Program-made: the position numbers and the translations under genes
Source: Desulfurococcales archaeon
GTDB taxonomy: Archaea; Thermoproteota; Thermoprotei_A; Sulfolobales; WAQK01
Direction of reading: 5' to 3'
Assembly (NCBI GenBank): GCA_027083135.1
Contig: JALWQH010000038.1
Span: 1 to 49,664 of the forward strand
Length of the DNA stretch: 49,664 nt
Notes under the pieces: model-generated
Databases searched by the model: none
Seen by the model: only the letters and a program-made list of their open reading frames with translations
What the model was told of the DNA's origin: nothing
Shown here: piece after piece, positions 7,938 to 15,344 of the stretch
Layout: each line of letters starts with the position of its first letter
Numbering within the stretch: position 1 is the stretch's first letter

Positions 7938-8927
7938 TTGACCGAGAATATTCCGAGAGAAGTAGTAATAATAGCTGATGATATCAGGAGCATGAGGATC
8001 CGGGGGGCTGGAAGAATAGCCAGGGCAGGGGCAGAGGCATTAAAGAAGGCTGCCCAGCTTTACCAGGGACCCTCCTCAGACTTCAGGAAATACATGGAAC
8101 GTGTAGCCAGTCTGATAGTGTCGACCAGGCCTACAGCCGTATCACTGCCTAACGCTGTCTCATACGTTATGAGGGCGTTGGAGGCAGAGGGGGATCTTAG
8201 AGAAATGGTGGAGGCTGTGGTTAGGAGGGCTGATGAATTCATAGAGTCAAGCCTCAAAGCGGTGCGTAGAATAGGGGTTATAGGGGCTAGGAGGATCATG
8301 GATGGAGATGTTATACTCACCCATTGCCACAGTACTGCTGCAGTGCAGGTAATAGTAACTGCTCACCGTATGGGGAAGAAGATAAGGGTTTTCTCAACGG
8401 AGACTAGGCCCAAGTTCCAGGGCAGGATAACGTACAGGGCTCTCAGAGAAGCAGGTGTTGATGTCACCCAGATCCCTGACTCTGCTGTTAGAAGCGCTAT
8501 GAAGATGGTTGACCGGGTGGTTGTGGGGGCAGATACTGTTACCAGTGATGGTGCTGTTGTTAATAAGGTTGGTACTAGTCAGGTTGCATTGGCTGCCCAT
8601 GAGGCAAGGGTCAGAGTATTCGTAGCCGCAGAGACCTATAAGTTCAGCCCTGCCTCCGCTGCAGGTGTTCCAGTTATCATAGAGGAGAGGGATCCCTCGG
8701 AAATAGTTAGCAGGGAATGGTTGGAGAAACATAAGGGTATAAGGGTCTATAATCCTGCGTTCGATGTTACTCCGCCTGAATATATAGATGCTATAGTCAC
8801 GGAGATCGGCGTGATCCCGCCGAAGGCAGCCATAATGGTTTTGAAGGAGAGGTTCGGAGAACTGAAGCCTCCCGACAGGCTTGTGTTGGCGGCGAGGGAT
8901 CATGATGAGGCTGGAGTATACTACTAG
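7938..8927 (+). CDS. Ribose-1,5-bisphosphate isomerase
   Basis: A 329-residue protein of the eIF2B-related isomerase family. It retains the catalytic cysteine in THCHS (Cys130) and the aspartate in GADTV (Asp199), at positions matching the characterised archaeal R15P isomerase of Thermococcus kodakarensis. That enzyme turns ribose 1,5-bisphosphate into ribulose 1,5-bisphosphate in the AMP phosphorylase / type III RuBisCO route of nucleotide salvage. Neither AMP phosphorylase nor RuBisCO is in this window. Start is TTG preceded by GGAGGGTGAGGA. Its stop codon is interlocked with that of the convergent coiled-coil gene (shared CTAG). Confidence 0.85.
   Translation: MTENIPREVVIIADDIRSMRIRGAGRIARAGAEALKKAAQLYQGPSSDFRKYMERVASLIVSTRPTAVSLPNAVSYVMRALEAEGDLREMVEAVVRRADEFIESSLKAVRRIGVIGARRIMDGDVILTHCHSTAAVQVIVTAHRMGKKIRVFSTETRPKFQGRITYRALREAGVDVTQIPDSAVRSAMKMVDRVVVGADTVTSDGAVVNKVGTSQVALAAHEARVRVFVAAETYKFSPASAAGVPVIIEERDPSEIVSREWLEKHKGIRVYNPAFDVTPPEYIDAIVTEIGVIPPKAAIMVLKERFGELKPPDRLVLAARDHDEAGVYY
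8548..8631 (+). repeat. 84-bp perfect direct repeat, copy 2
   Basis: Matches 7561-7644 exactly. It begins five codons after the catalytic aspartate codon, so the converted block excludes the active-site residues that differ between the two proteins. Confidence 0.95.
8763..8805 (+). repeat. 43-bp perfect direct repeat, copy 2
   Basis: Matches 7779-7821 exactly. The offset is 984 bp rather than 987 bp, one codon different from the first block, so intervening sequence has diverged by an indel. Confidence 0.95.
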
Positions 8928-9292
8928 CTGCTGACTACCTCTGCCTTCCGCTGTTTCTCCAGGATTTCTATGGCTTCCCTTAGAGCCTGCTTTCTGCGCT
9001 CGGGATTACTGGTAAGTATGACCTCGAATAGCTTTGCATTAAGATTGTAGAGTGTTGCAACCTCTGCTGCCAGGTCCTCCATCCTCCTCTCAACTTCCCG
9101 TAGCCTAGTGTTAAATGAATCTATTATTACTTCGACAGCCGATAACACGTCCTCTAATCCATGTACATGTTCGTGTTCATGAGCCATCTCGGGGTGGATC
9201 TCCATGACCTCCTCTACAACTTTCTCCAAATCCTCCTGTTTTTTCGGCATAGTCATCCTCATCTTCTTCCGCTTCTTTCCTCCGCTGCTCAA
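8924..9292 (-). CDS. Small charged coiled-coil protein, unknown function
   Basis: I do not recognise this 122-residue protein. It begins with a strongly basic stretch (KKRKKMRM), followed by a histidine/glutamate patch HEHEHVHG near residue 39 that could bind a metal, and then a long amphipathic helix from about 45 to 115 with heptad spacing. The likely promoter is GCTATTTTAGG near 9330, which predicts a transcript start near 9304, compatible with the TTG start at 9292. ATGs at 9262 or 9256 are alternatives. The stop overlaps the stop of the R15P isomerase gene on the other strand by four bases. Confidence 0.6.
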   Translation of the reverse strand: MSSGGKKRKKMRMTMPKKQEDLEKVVEEVMEIHPEMAHEHEHVHGLEDVLSAVEVIIDSFNTRLREVERRMEDLAAEVATLYNLNAKLFEVILTSNPERRKQALREAIEILEKQRKAEVVSS

Positions 9293-9506
9293 CTTTACGT
9301 CCCCCTAGCTCCCTCTAATTAACGCCCTAAAATAGCTTTGTACGAGGTATTTCAAATAACGAGCATGTGGGTATTCTTTTGCCTGGGAGGCGTGACGCTA
9401 TGCCTGGAGCACCTATTATGCAGGGGCAGAAACATTAGATTATGGCCTTCCGTATTATTTGGTGTCTTTTGCGGCTTGGCAGGGTTTATATGTGTCGCTG
9501 GCTAAT
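9293..9506. other. Intergenic region upstream of the structured RNA candidate
   Basis: No ORF with coding character was found. It carries the minus-strand promoter of the coiled-coil gene near 9330 and, at 9484-9492, the plus-strand TATA box of the RNA candidate. The rest shows no repeat or recognisable motif. Confidence 0.5.
9484..9492 (+). promoter_or_regulatory. TATA box of the structured RNA candidate
   Basis: GTTTATATG is centred about 20-24 nt before the first base of the terminal helix at 9507. That is close to the normal archaeal TATA-to-start distance, and no protein gene follows it on this strand before 10008. Confidence 0.55.
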
Positions 9507-9659
9507 GGTTCTCCTAGGGCCCGGCTGGGCGATGGGAGCCGTTGCTCCGAGCCCCGCCGGGCATAATCTAGATGGGAGGCCCGTGCCGCTGGGCTTCTAG
9601 GCTCCATGAACCCAGGGGATGAGCCTAGCAGGTGAGCCCCCATGGGCGAGGAGGGAACC
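9507..9659 (+). ncRNA. Candidate structured non-coding RNA, about 153 nt, family unknown
   Basis: The ends pair: GGTTC (9507-9511) with GAACC (9655-9659), and TCCT (9512-9515) with AGGA (9649-9652). Four hairpins lie inside. Hairpin A stacks GCCCGGC/GCCGGGC (9519-9525, 9556-9562), GGGC/GCCC, then GGAGC-CGTT-GCTCC. Hairpin B is AGGCCC/GGGCTT (9577-9582, 9591-9596). Hairpin C is a perfect CTAGGCTC/GAGCCTAG (9597-9604, 9621-9628) with a 16-nt loop. Hairpin D is GCCC-CCAT-GGGC (9636-9647). A TATA box sits at the right distance upstream. It lacks the GAGGAAAGUC core of RNase P RNA, the SRP helix 8 motif and a tRNA T arm. It is the best-supported unassigned RNA in the window. Confidence 0.65.
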
Positions 9660-9690
9660 AATGAAAACCGCACCACGATGAAACAAAACA

Positions 9691-9948
9691 CTACAGAGTG
9701 AGGCGGTTAGAGGAAGCGGTCTGGGAACCCACTATTAGTTTCGACCAGTTCTTAATGTACAGTCTTATAAGTGTAGCCACCCTACGCGCCGCGTCCTCCT
9801 CCATGCATTTAGTAGCTAGTTCTCCACCATTCTTCGGATACACGATGACCCTGGCTTTCCCATCCTTGCATCTCTCTACCTTAACGTCGGAGATAAGACC
9901 CCATGCAGCCATTCCCTCTATAGCGCTGGGATTCGCCTCCATATGCAT
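9691..9948 (-). CDS. Conserved-looking small protein, unknown function
   Basis: An 85-residue protein I cannot assign. It has an alpha/beta look: a helix (about 6-18), then alternating strands with VKVERC and KARVIVYP, and a C-terminal helix with an aromatic-basic end. ATG 9948 lies about 30 nt from the symmetric TATA element at 9975-9983, so the message is probably leaderless. An ORF of the same length on the opposite strand is judged to be a shadow because its composition is unlike a protein. The gene converges on the structured RNA candidate, with 31 nt between their 3' ends. Confidence 0.6.
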   Translation of the reverse strand: MHMEANPSAIEGMAAWGLISDVKVERCKDGKARVIVYPKNGGELATKCMEEDAARRVATLIRLYIKNWSKLIVGSQTASSNRLTL

Positions 9949-9974
9949 CGCCTAGGCATCATGTATTCAGCTAG

Positions 9975-9983
9975 GTTAAATAC
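9975..9983. promoter_or_regulatory. Shared TATA element between divergent genes
   Basis: GTTAAATAC lies 31 nt from the ATG of the minus-strand small protein (9948) and 29 nt from ATG 10008 of the E1-like gene. One near-symmetric box could serve both directions with leaderless messages. Confidence 0.5.
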
Positions 9984-10007
9984 GTGTAGCTCTAATTATT
10001 GCGGCTG

Positions 10008-10739
10008 ATGGCCATGCATGGAGAGAGGCTTGCTAGGCAAATAGGCCTCATAGGCTCTGAAGCGCAGAGGAGGCTCTCGGAGTCTACAGTAGCTGTGGTC
10101 GGTGTAGGAGGACTGGGATCGCATATAGCGCTTCAGCTGGCTATGCTTGGAGTAGGGAGTCTTATCTTAGTGGATGAGGATCGAGTAGAGGAGAGCGATC
10201 TGAACCGCCAAATACTCTACGGGTATAATGATATAGGTAGGCCTAAGGTAAAGGCAGCTGCTGAGAGGCTACGGGAAGTTAACCCCTCGATCAATATCCG
10301 CGTACATGCCGAGAGGCTTACTCAGAGCAACGTGGATAATCTTCTTAGGGGGTCGGACATAATTATGGATGGCCTGGATAACTGGGAGACCAGGTTGATT
10401 ATAAATGAGTATGCTGTGAGGACGCGTAAACCCTTCATACATGGTGGGGTTGATAGCTACTATGGCCAGATCCTGGTAGTATTGCCTGGGAGGGGGCCAT
10501 GCCTAGCATGCCTATTCCCAAAGCCTCCTCCATCCAGAACTGTGAACATAGTGGTTCAGACTGTGGCGCTGACAGCGTCAATCCAGGTCTCCGAGGCATT
10601 CAAGCTGATTACAGGGTTAGGTAAGCCTGCTCTGGGGAGACTCATAATAGTGGATTCTCTGAAGCCTACCGTGGAGCACATACCTGTTCAAAGAAACCCC
10701 ACATGCCCTGTCTGCGGCGGCCTCAGTCATGAGCCTTAA
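10008..10739 (+). CDS. E1-like adenylyltransferase (ThiF/MoeB/UbaA family)
   Basis: The nucleotide-binding loop GVGGLGS is at residues 32-38, followed by the conserved DEDRVEESDLNRQ segment with the Arg/Gln that contact ATP and DxxDN (GLDNWETR). Two CxxC pairs (CLAC and, at the C terminus, CPVC) form the structural zinc site. Such enzymes adenylate the C-terminal glycine of ubiquitin-like proteins (SAMP/MoaD/ThiS), feeding molybdopterin synthesis, tRNA thiolation or protein conjugation in archaea. Length is that of a MoeB-type E1. ATG 10008 fits the upstream TATA box; TTG 9999 is in frame. The 3' end overlaps the convergent pilin-like gene by 17 nt. Confidence 0.85.
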   Translation: MAMHGERLARQIGLIGSEAQRRLSESTVAVVGVGGLGSHIALQLAMLGVGSLILVDEDRVEESDLNRQILYGYNDIGRPKVKAAAERLREVNPSINIRVHAERLTQSNVDNLLRGSDIIMDGLDNWETRLIINEYAVRTRKPFIHGGVDSYYGQILVVLPGRGPCLACLFPKPPPSRTVNIVVQTVALTASIQVSEAFKLITGLGKPALGRLIIVDSLKPTVEHIPVQRNPTCPVCGGLSHEP

Positions 10740-11166
10740 GCAGAATTGAATCCTCGAATCCTGAAGGCAGTGTAACAACTATTCTATAATATTCTCCCAC
10801 CTGATACTTGGTTACATCTATGCTTGCCGTATAGCTTGCAACCTTTCCAGGCTTAAGGGGGGTATTAGGGCCTGTAAGGGTTAATGCTTCAACAAGCGTC
10901 CCGCTGGAGTCATACACGTAGGCGGGTGCGCCATTAAGAGCTATGTCAGCCTCACCCGTATTCCTTATGTAGAGCACAAGCTTGCCTTTACCCAGTGAAA
11001 GATCCCCTGATTCCAGGGAGAACCTTTCATTAAATGATGCGCCAGTACCCTTAACTGACGCTGAGAGGCCTGTTACCCAGGTATAAACTATTATCGATGC
11101 AGCCACGGCGATCAATATGAGCAGGAGTGTAGCCACAACAGGTGAAACGCTTCTCCGGAGGCTCAA
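10723..11166 (-). CDS. Type IV pilin-like / archaellin-like secreted protein
   Basis: The N terminus has a short basic leader (MSLRRS) followed by SPVVATLLLILIAVAASIIVY, a class III (type IV pilin) signal with the hydrophobic helix running directly on from the predicted cleavage site. The remaining 115 residues look like a beta sandwich with a Thr-Gly-rich surface. Such proteins are processed by a PibD-type peptidase and assembled into pili or attached to the membrane. It stands alone without visible assembly ATPase genes. TTG start, with GGAGG seven bases upstream. Confidence 0.7.
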   Translation of the reverse strand: MSLRRSVSPVVATLLLILIAVAASIIVYTWVTGLSASVKGTGASFNERFSLESGDLSLGKGKLVLYIRNTGEADIALNGAPAYVYDSSGTLVEALTLTGPNTPLKPGKVASYTASIDVTKYQVGEYYRIVVTLPSGFEDSILLKAHD

Positions 11167-11355
11167 GGTTCATCCTCCGAGATCCTAATATTGCTTCATC
11201 ATAATAAGGGATCCCAGTTAATTAAAAGTTACCTAGGAAGTAATGTTGGCTTAGAGAATGAAGGTTTGCATAATTCATGTCTCAAAGGAATTAACCACCC
11301 TAGAAAACCTTAGGATTAAAAGCCTCGCTTCAAATCAATAATATCTAGGTATACC

Positions 11356-12858
11356 ATGATCCGCTACTCCATCCTCCTGGCCTCCGCTATACTGACAATG
11401 CTTATCCTACCTTATGCTACATTAGGCTTAGAGGTGAGGGATGCCGGTATCGAGAAGAGGCATGATCCGCTTACCCCTCCTCTCTACACTTATCTAAGCT
11501 CCACTGATATTCTAAGGCTTATTAAGGGCCTCTCACCAAAGGCGCCAAGCCTTGGAGATCCCTACGTGCAGGCCCTTGAATCAATGAGAAGCTCGCTTAG
11601 CTCCTGGAATTCAAAGCAGTATGAGGAGGCTGCGAGTACTCTCAGCAGCCTGCTTCTATCAACAGGGCCCCAGATCCTTTCAAGGCTCAGCGGCAAGGAA
11701 CTCAAGGCTATGGCCCTCCTAGCTGCAAGCTCTCTTTCGGCTGAGAAGGATGTTGTAGAGGTAGATCTCAATGCTTATTCCAGCATACTTGAACATCTAT
11801 CTAGCCTCGGATTAATCCAGGATGGGCCTGAAAGCCTAAGCAGCCCCTCATACCTTGAGGATAAGGTGATAAGAGGTGACCTAGGAATAGAGCCCCTGCT
11901 CTCCTCGCAGTCTAGGCCTACTGACATAGAGCAGCTTGAAAGAATAATTAATGACCTCCTATCCAACACCACGCTTAACTCTAGTAGTCTGGGAGAAACA
12001 CTTAGAGAGATGGATCAGGCACTGCGCAGTGGGAACTACGAGGAATACAACAGGCTTGCCGAGAAGCTGTCAAGGCTTGTGGGAAACAGTAATCTAGGCG
12101 TGGATGGGGAGAACTTAAAGAAGCTCAGCTACCTTGCCTCCACAGGCTCCGCTAACGGAACCCTTGTATTCGACCCTGAAAAATATGCTAGGCTTCTCGA
12201 CATGCTGAATAAGTCAGGGCTGCTGAACATATTGATCCCCAAGGACTCTGCAGGGAACCCTATAATCAATGAAAGCATACTTAGAGAAATACTTCCAAGG
12301 GATCTCAATAGCACCGAGCAGATAAATCTAGGGGAGCTAATAAGTGGTAACATGAGTTCCCTTGGAACCTTGGAGCAGTTCAGCAACAATGGTTCGCTGC
12401 CCAACCTACATGTCCCTAAGATAAGGGCAGGTATAGGAACCTCTAATATTGGCGGAACCCTTCATTCAAGCCTAAGGAGCCTCGGTCTCATCCTAGGCCT
12501 ATCTCTAGCAGCAACCATGGCGGTGGTGGCAGCTTCTAAGGAGAAGCATGCCATTGTTAAAGCCATAGGCTTAGTAAAGTATAGTAGAAGGGGCAGACGA
12601 ATCCTCAGAGGCTCGCCTAGGACTAGGATAATTAAATGCTTTGAACTCCTTGTGGAAGCATTATCCTCTAAGGGTTACCCTAGGCTTCCTTGGGAAACAC
12701 ACCGTGAATATTCATCTAGGCTTAGCTTCACACCATACCATGATGCTGTAAGCAGGGCTTCCAAGCTATATGAAATAGCGCGTTATAGCGTTATGCCTGT
12801 AGGCGAGGAGGAGGCGTCAGCCTGCCTAGAATGCCTTGAGAGGGTTTGGGAGGCTTGA
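11356..12858 (+). CDS. Secreted/membrane protein with C-terminal DUF4129-like domain
   Basis: The 500-residue protein has a signal peptide (about 1-24), a long extracellular helical and Ser/Asn-rich region, one membrane span (about 374-394), then a cytoplasmic region whose residues 425-495 (KCFELLVEAL, PWETHREYSSRL) match the DUF4129 pattern found with MoxR/DUF58 genes. It opens a six-gene operon whose genes overlap or nearly touch. By analogy the complex may coordinate secretion or assembly of envelope components under control of the MoxR ATPase; no function is established. TATA-like GGATTAAAAG near 11310 fits the ATG start. Confidence 0.65.
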   Translation: MIRYSILLASAILTMLILPYATLGLEVRDAGIEKRHDPLTPPLYTYLSSTDILRLIKGLSPKAPSLGDPYVQALESMRSSLSSWNSKQYEEAASTLSSLLLSTGPQILSRLSGKELKAMALLAASSLSAEKDVVEVDLNAYSSILEHLSSLGLIQDGPESLSSPSYLEDKVIRGDLGIEPLLSSQSRPTDIEQLERIINDLLSNTTLNSSSLGETLREMDQALRSGNYEEYNRLAEKLSRLVGNSNLGVDGENLKKLSYLASTGSANGTLVFDPEKYARLLDMLNKSGLLNILIPKDSAGNPIINESILREILPRDLNSTEQINLGELISGNMSSLGTLEQFSNNGSLPNLHVPKIRAGIGTSNIGGTLHSSLRSLGLILGLSLAATMAVVAASKEKHAIVKAIGLVKYSRRGRRILRGSPRTRIIKCFELLVEALSSKGYPRLPWETHREYSSRLSFTPYHDAVSRASKLYEIARYSVMPVGEEEASACLECLERVWEA

Positions 12859-14390
12859 TAAGGTTTAAGAGCTTCATATTCGGCTTGCTCCTAGTAGGCT
12901 TAGTAGCAGCCATGTATGCCTCCCCCAAGACGTTGTTCCTGAAGATAGCGTTTAAAGGATCAGCCTCCCCCTTCAACACCCTATGGAACGGTACAAGCGA
13001 CCTGGCATCCCTGCTTAAAAGTAGAGGATACACCGTCGTCTCACCTATAACCAGCAGCGAGCTGAGCGAAGCCTTAAGCAGTGGTAGAAAGTATGGTAGG
13101 GTAATCTATGTAGTCATATCCCCGGACTTTCCACTTAACCCTGAGGGGGAGGATAAGCTTGCTGCCTCTATGCTCAGGCAGAGCGGCTCAAAAATATCCG
13201 TGCTTATAGCAGACGAAGACATAACCTCGAATCCATTCATCGAGGAATACGGTGTGAAGATAGCTGGTACGGCCATACTATACGGTGATGGTAATCCATT
13301 CCCCCAAGCAATATTCAAAGTACCGGAAAAATGCATACGCCAATCCGGCACTTCTCTAGTTGAGCCTGCCAATTATGCGGAGTATGTATTGTGGCTTGAC
13401 TGGGCGTCATTTATAAACATAACATCTCCAGGTACATCGAAACCCTGTGTGATAGGAGTGGCTACAGCCGTATCCGAGGGGAGCGCATGGTTCCACCCCT
13501 ATATTGTCGGAGTGCTCCTAGATCACTCTACAACTCCCTTAATAGGTGAGGGGAACATGATGATAGTGCTGAGTGATGGAAGCCTCTTCATAAACTCAGC
13601 TCTTAGGAGCAGTAGGGCTGACTACAGGGGCTTCGCGCTTAGCCTGTTCAGGCTTCTCTCAAATGGCTCTAAGCCTGAAGACACCCTTGTAATACTCGAT
13701 GCCGCACATTACTTTGAGAGAAAAATCGTTGATAAGAATGGATTTCCAACCAATGCTGTTCCCCTACCCCTAGTATTTCACCCGGCGATGCTTATGGTAG
13801 TAGCATTATACATGTGGAGGAGCGCTGAATCATGGTTCTATAGATATCTGGATCTCCAGCCGCTGGTCGGGCTGCCCGTCATATTGGTAGCGTCGATCCT
13901 AACCTACGGTTATCTTAGAAGGTTTACCGGGGCTAGAAGCATAGATGACACTAGGGTCAGAAGGGTTGAAGAAGTGGAGATACTGGCTGAAACCCCTGTC
14001 AGAATGAGGTATGCGGGCATCAGGCGGATCAGTAAGGGAGAGGCGCTTCATCTAGCCTTAGATCTCTACATGCTCCTAGACCATGTATTGGAGAAGAGCC
14101 TTGGAATAACAGTTGTAGAAGCCTTGGAGAATAATGAGAGCAGGAGATATCTGTCAAGGTCTACAGGCATAGGGGAGGAAGAGCTGGCTAGGATCCTTGG
14201 AAGACTTAAAGCCTTAAAGGAGCGGGCAGAAGGGTCAAGGAGATTCACTCCAGTAATACTAAGATGGGATGCTGTAGGCAGGAGAATAATAGGGGATGTG
14301 GAGAAAGTTCTTGAGGGACTAGGATACACTTTGACAAGCAGGTCGGAGAAATACAGGAGGCTGGAATACGGTGTCAGAGGATTATTCTAG
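12846..14390 (+). CDS. DUF4350-like membrane protein of the MoxR operon
   Basis: A signal/anchor helix (about 8-25) is followed by [20 protein letters not shown], characteristic of DUF4350 proteins, which have a flavodoxin-like or GATase-like fold outside the membrane. Two further hydrophobic segments (about 307-320 and 338-358) precede a 150-residue cytoplasmic helical tail. It overlaps the upstream gene by 13 nt from TTG 12846; a TTG at 12855 overlapping the stop is the alternative. DUF4350 and DUF4129 proteins regularly accompany MoxR and DUF58 genes in bacteria and archaea, and the order here supports that assignment. Confidence 0.68.
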   Translation: MGGLIRFKSFIFGLLLVGLVAAMYASPKTLFLKIAFKGSASPFNTLWNGTSDLASLLKSRGYTVVSPITSSELSEALSSGRKYGRVIYVVISPDFPLNPEGEDKLAASMLRQSGSKISVLIADEDITSNPFIEEYGVKIAGTAILYGDGNPFPQAIFKVPEKCIRQSGTSLVEPANYAEYVLWLDWASFINITSPGTSKPCVIGVATAVSEGSAWFHPYIVGVLLDHSTTPLIGEGNMMIVLSDGSLFINSALRSSRADYRGFALSLFRLLSNGSKPEDTLVILDAAHYFERKIVDKNGFPTNAVPLPLVFHPAMLMVVALYMWRSAESWFYRYLDLQPLVGLPVILVASILTYGYLRRFTGARSIDDTRVRRVEEVEILAETPVRMRYAGIRRISKGEALHLALDLYMLLDHVLEKSLGITVVEALENNESRRYLSRSTGIGEEELARILGRLKALKERAEGSRRFTPVILRWDAVGRRIIGDVEKVLEGLGYTLTSRSEKYRRLEYGVRGLF

Positions 14391-14391
14391 C

Positions 14392-15333
14392 ATGCCTCTC
14401 AGCATGGAGCGCATGCATAAGCTTGCCCACGCCGTGTTATCTGAGACAGGCAAGGTTCTAGTAGGTCTTAGAGACGAGGTCAGGCTAATATTGTCATCTA
14501 TGATTGTTGGTGGTCATGTTTTGCTTGAGGGTGTGCCTGGTGTTGCTAAGACCACTATGGCTAAGGCTGTTGCAAGCGCCCTAAACCTAAAATACAGGAG
14601 AATACAATTCACACCAGACCTACTACCAGCAGACATCATAGGAACAATGATATATGATCCGAAGACAGGGGAGTTCAGGCTTAGGAAGGGCCCCATCTTC
14701 GCTAATATTGTGCTGGCAGATGAGATTAATAGGGCTAGTCCTAGGACGCAGTCAGCCCTGCTGGAAGCAATGCAGGAGAGACAGGTAACCATAGAGGGTA
14801 ATACGCTTAAGCTTCCCGAGCCGTTTATAGTTATAGCTACTCAGAACCCCATAGAGCTTGAGGGAACATTCCCGCTGCCTGAAGCACAGATAGATAGGTT
14901 CCTAATGAAGATAGAGATAGGCTACCCCGGCAGAAACGAGACCAAGGAGATCTTGAAGAGGCTGCGCATAATTGAGGAGTGGCCTATAAGGCCTGTGGCG
15001 GGAGCTGAGGACATCTTAGCAGCTAGGGACATAGTGTGGAGCATCCATGTTGAGGAGAGCGTCATGGACTATATTGTAAGCATAGTGGAGGAGACGAGGA
15101 GGCATCCAGCAGTCCGCCTAGGAGGGTCTCCGAGGGCCGCAATAGCGTTGCTGCAGGTTGCAAGGGCTCTAGCAGTAATGGATGGAAGAGACTATGTTAT
15201 ACCTGACGACGTTAAGAAGGCTGCTCTCCCAGTGCTTGTACATAGGCTTATCCTTAGGCCTGAGGCAGAGCTTGAAGGTGTGACTCCTAGAAGCGTGGTA
15301 AGCGACATATTGAAGAAGATCCCTGTCCCCTGA
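14392..15333 (+). CDS. MoxR-type AAA+ ATPase
   Basis: Walker A is GVPGVAKTT, Walker B is LADEINRA, sensor 1 is ATQNPIE, and the MoxR marker [11 protein letters not shown] follows. Pre-sensor and C-terminal helical lid are present, so the protein is full length (313 residues). MoxR ATPases act as chaperones that remodel or insert cofactors into partners, often through DUF58 or VWA proteins encoded next to them, as here. Likely cytoplasmic, docked to the membrane partners. ATG 14392 follows the upstream stop by one base; a GTG at 14371 within the upstream gene is the other option. Confidence 0.9.
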   Translation: MPLSMERMHKLAHAVLSETGKVLVGLRDEVRLILSSMIVGGHVLLEGVPGVAKTTMAKAVASALNLKYRRIQFTPDLLPADIIGTMIYDPKTGEFRLRKGPIFANIVLADEINRASPRTQSALLEAMQERQVTIEGNTLKLPEPFIVIATQNPIELEGTFPLPEAQIDRFLMKIEIGYPGRNETKEILKRLRIIEEWPIRPVAGAEDILAARDIVWSIHVEESVMDYIVSIVEETRRHPAVRLGGSPRAAIALLQVARALAVMDGRDYVIPDDVKKAALPVLVHRLILRPEAELEGVTPRSVVSDILKKIPVP

Positions 15334-15344
15334 GGAGGGAGGAT

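Noticed and set aside
7561-8631. Insertion sequence or transposon ends as the source of the 84-bp repeat
   Set aside because: Both copies are in frame inside homologous positions of paralogous genes, so gene conversion or shared descent explains them.
8900-8932. Box C/D sRNA at the end of the R15P isomerase gene (ATGATGA ... CTGA)
   Set aside because: The boxes are only about 22 nt apart with no internal boxes, and the sequence is coding.
9507-9659. RNase P RNA or SRP RNA
   Set aside because: The universally conserved GAGGAAAGUC core and the SRP helix 8 GGAAG-type loop are missing, and the length is too short for SRP RNA.
9455-9691. Protein-coding ORF across the structured RNA
   Set aside because: Composition is unlike a protein and it reads through all four hairpins; the RNA explains the conservation-like features better.
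9698-9955. A plus-strand protein of 85 residues opposite the small gene at 9691-9948
   Set aside because: It is a mirror of the minus-strand frame with Ser/Leu-rich, shadow-like composition. The minus frame has a start at the right distance from a TATA box.
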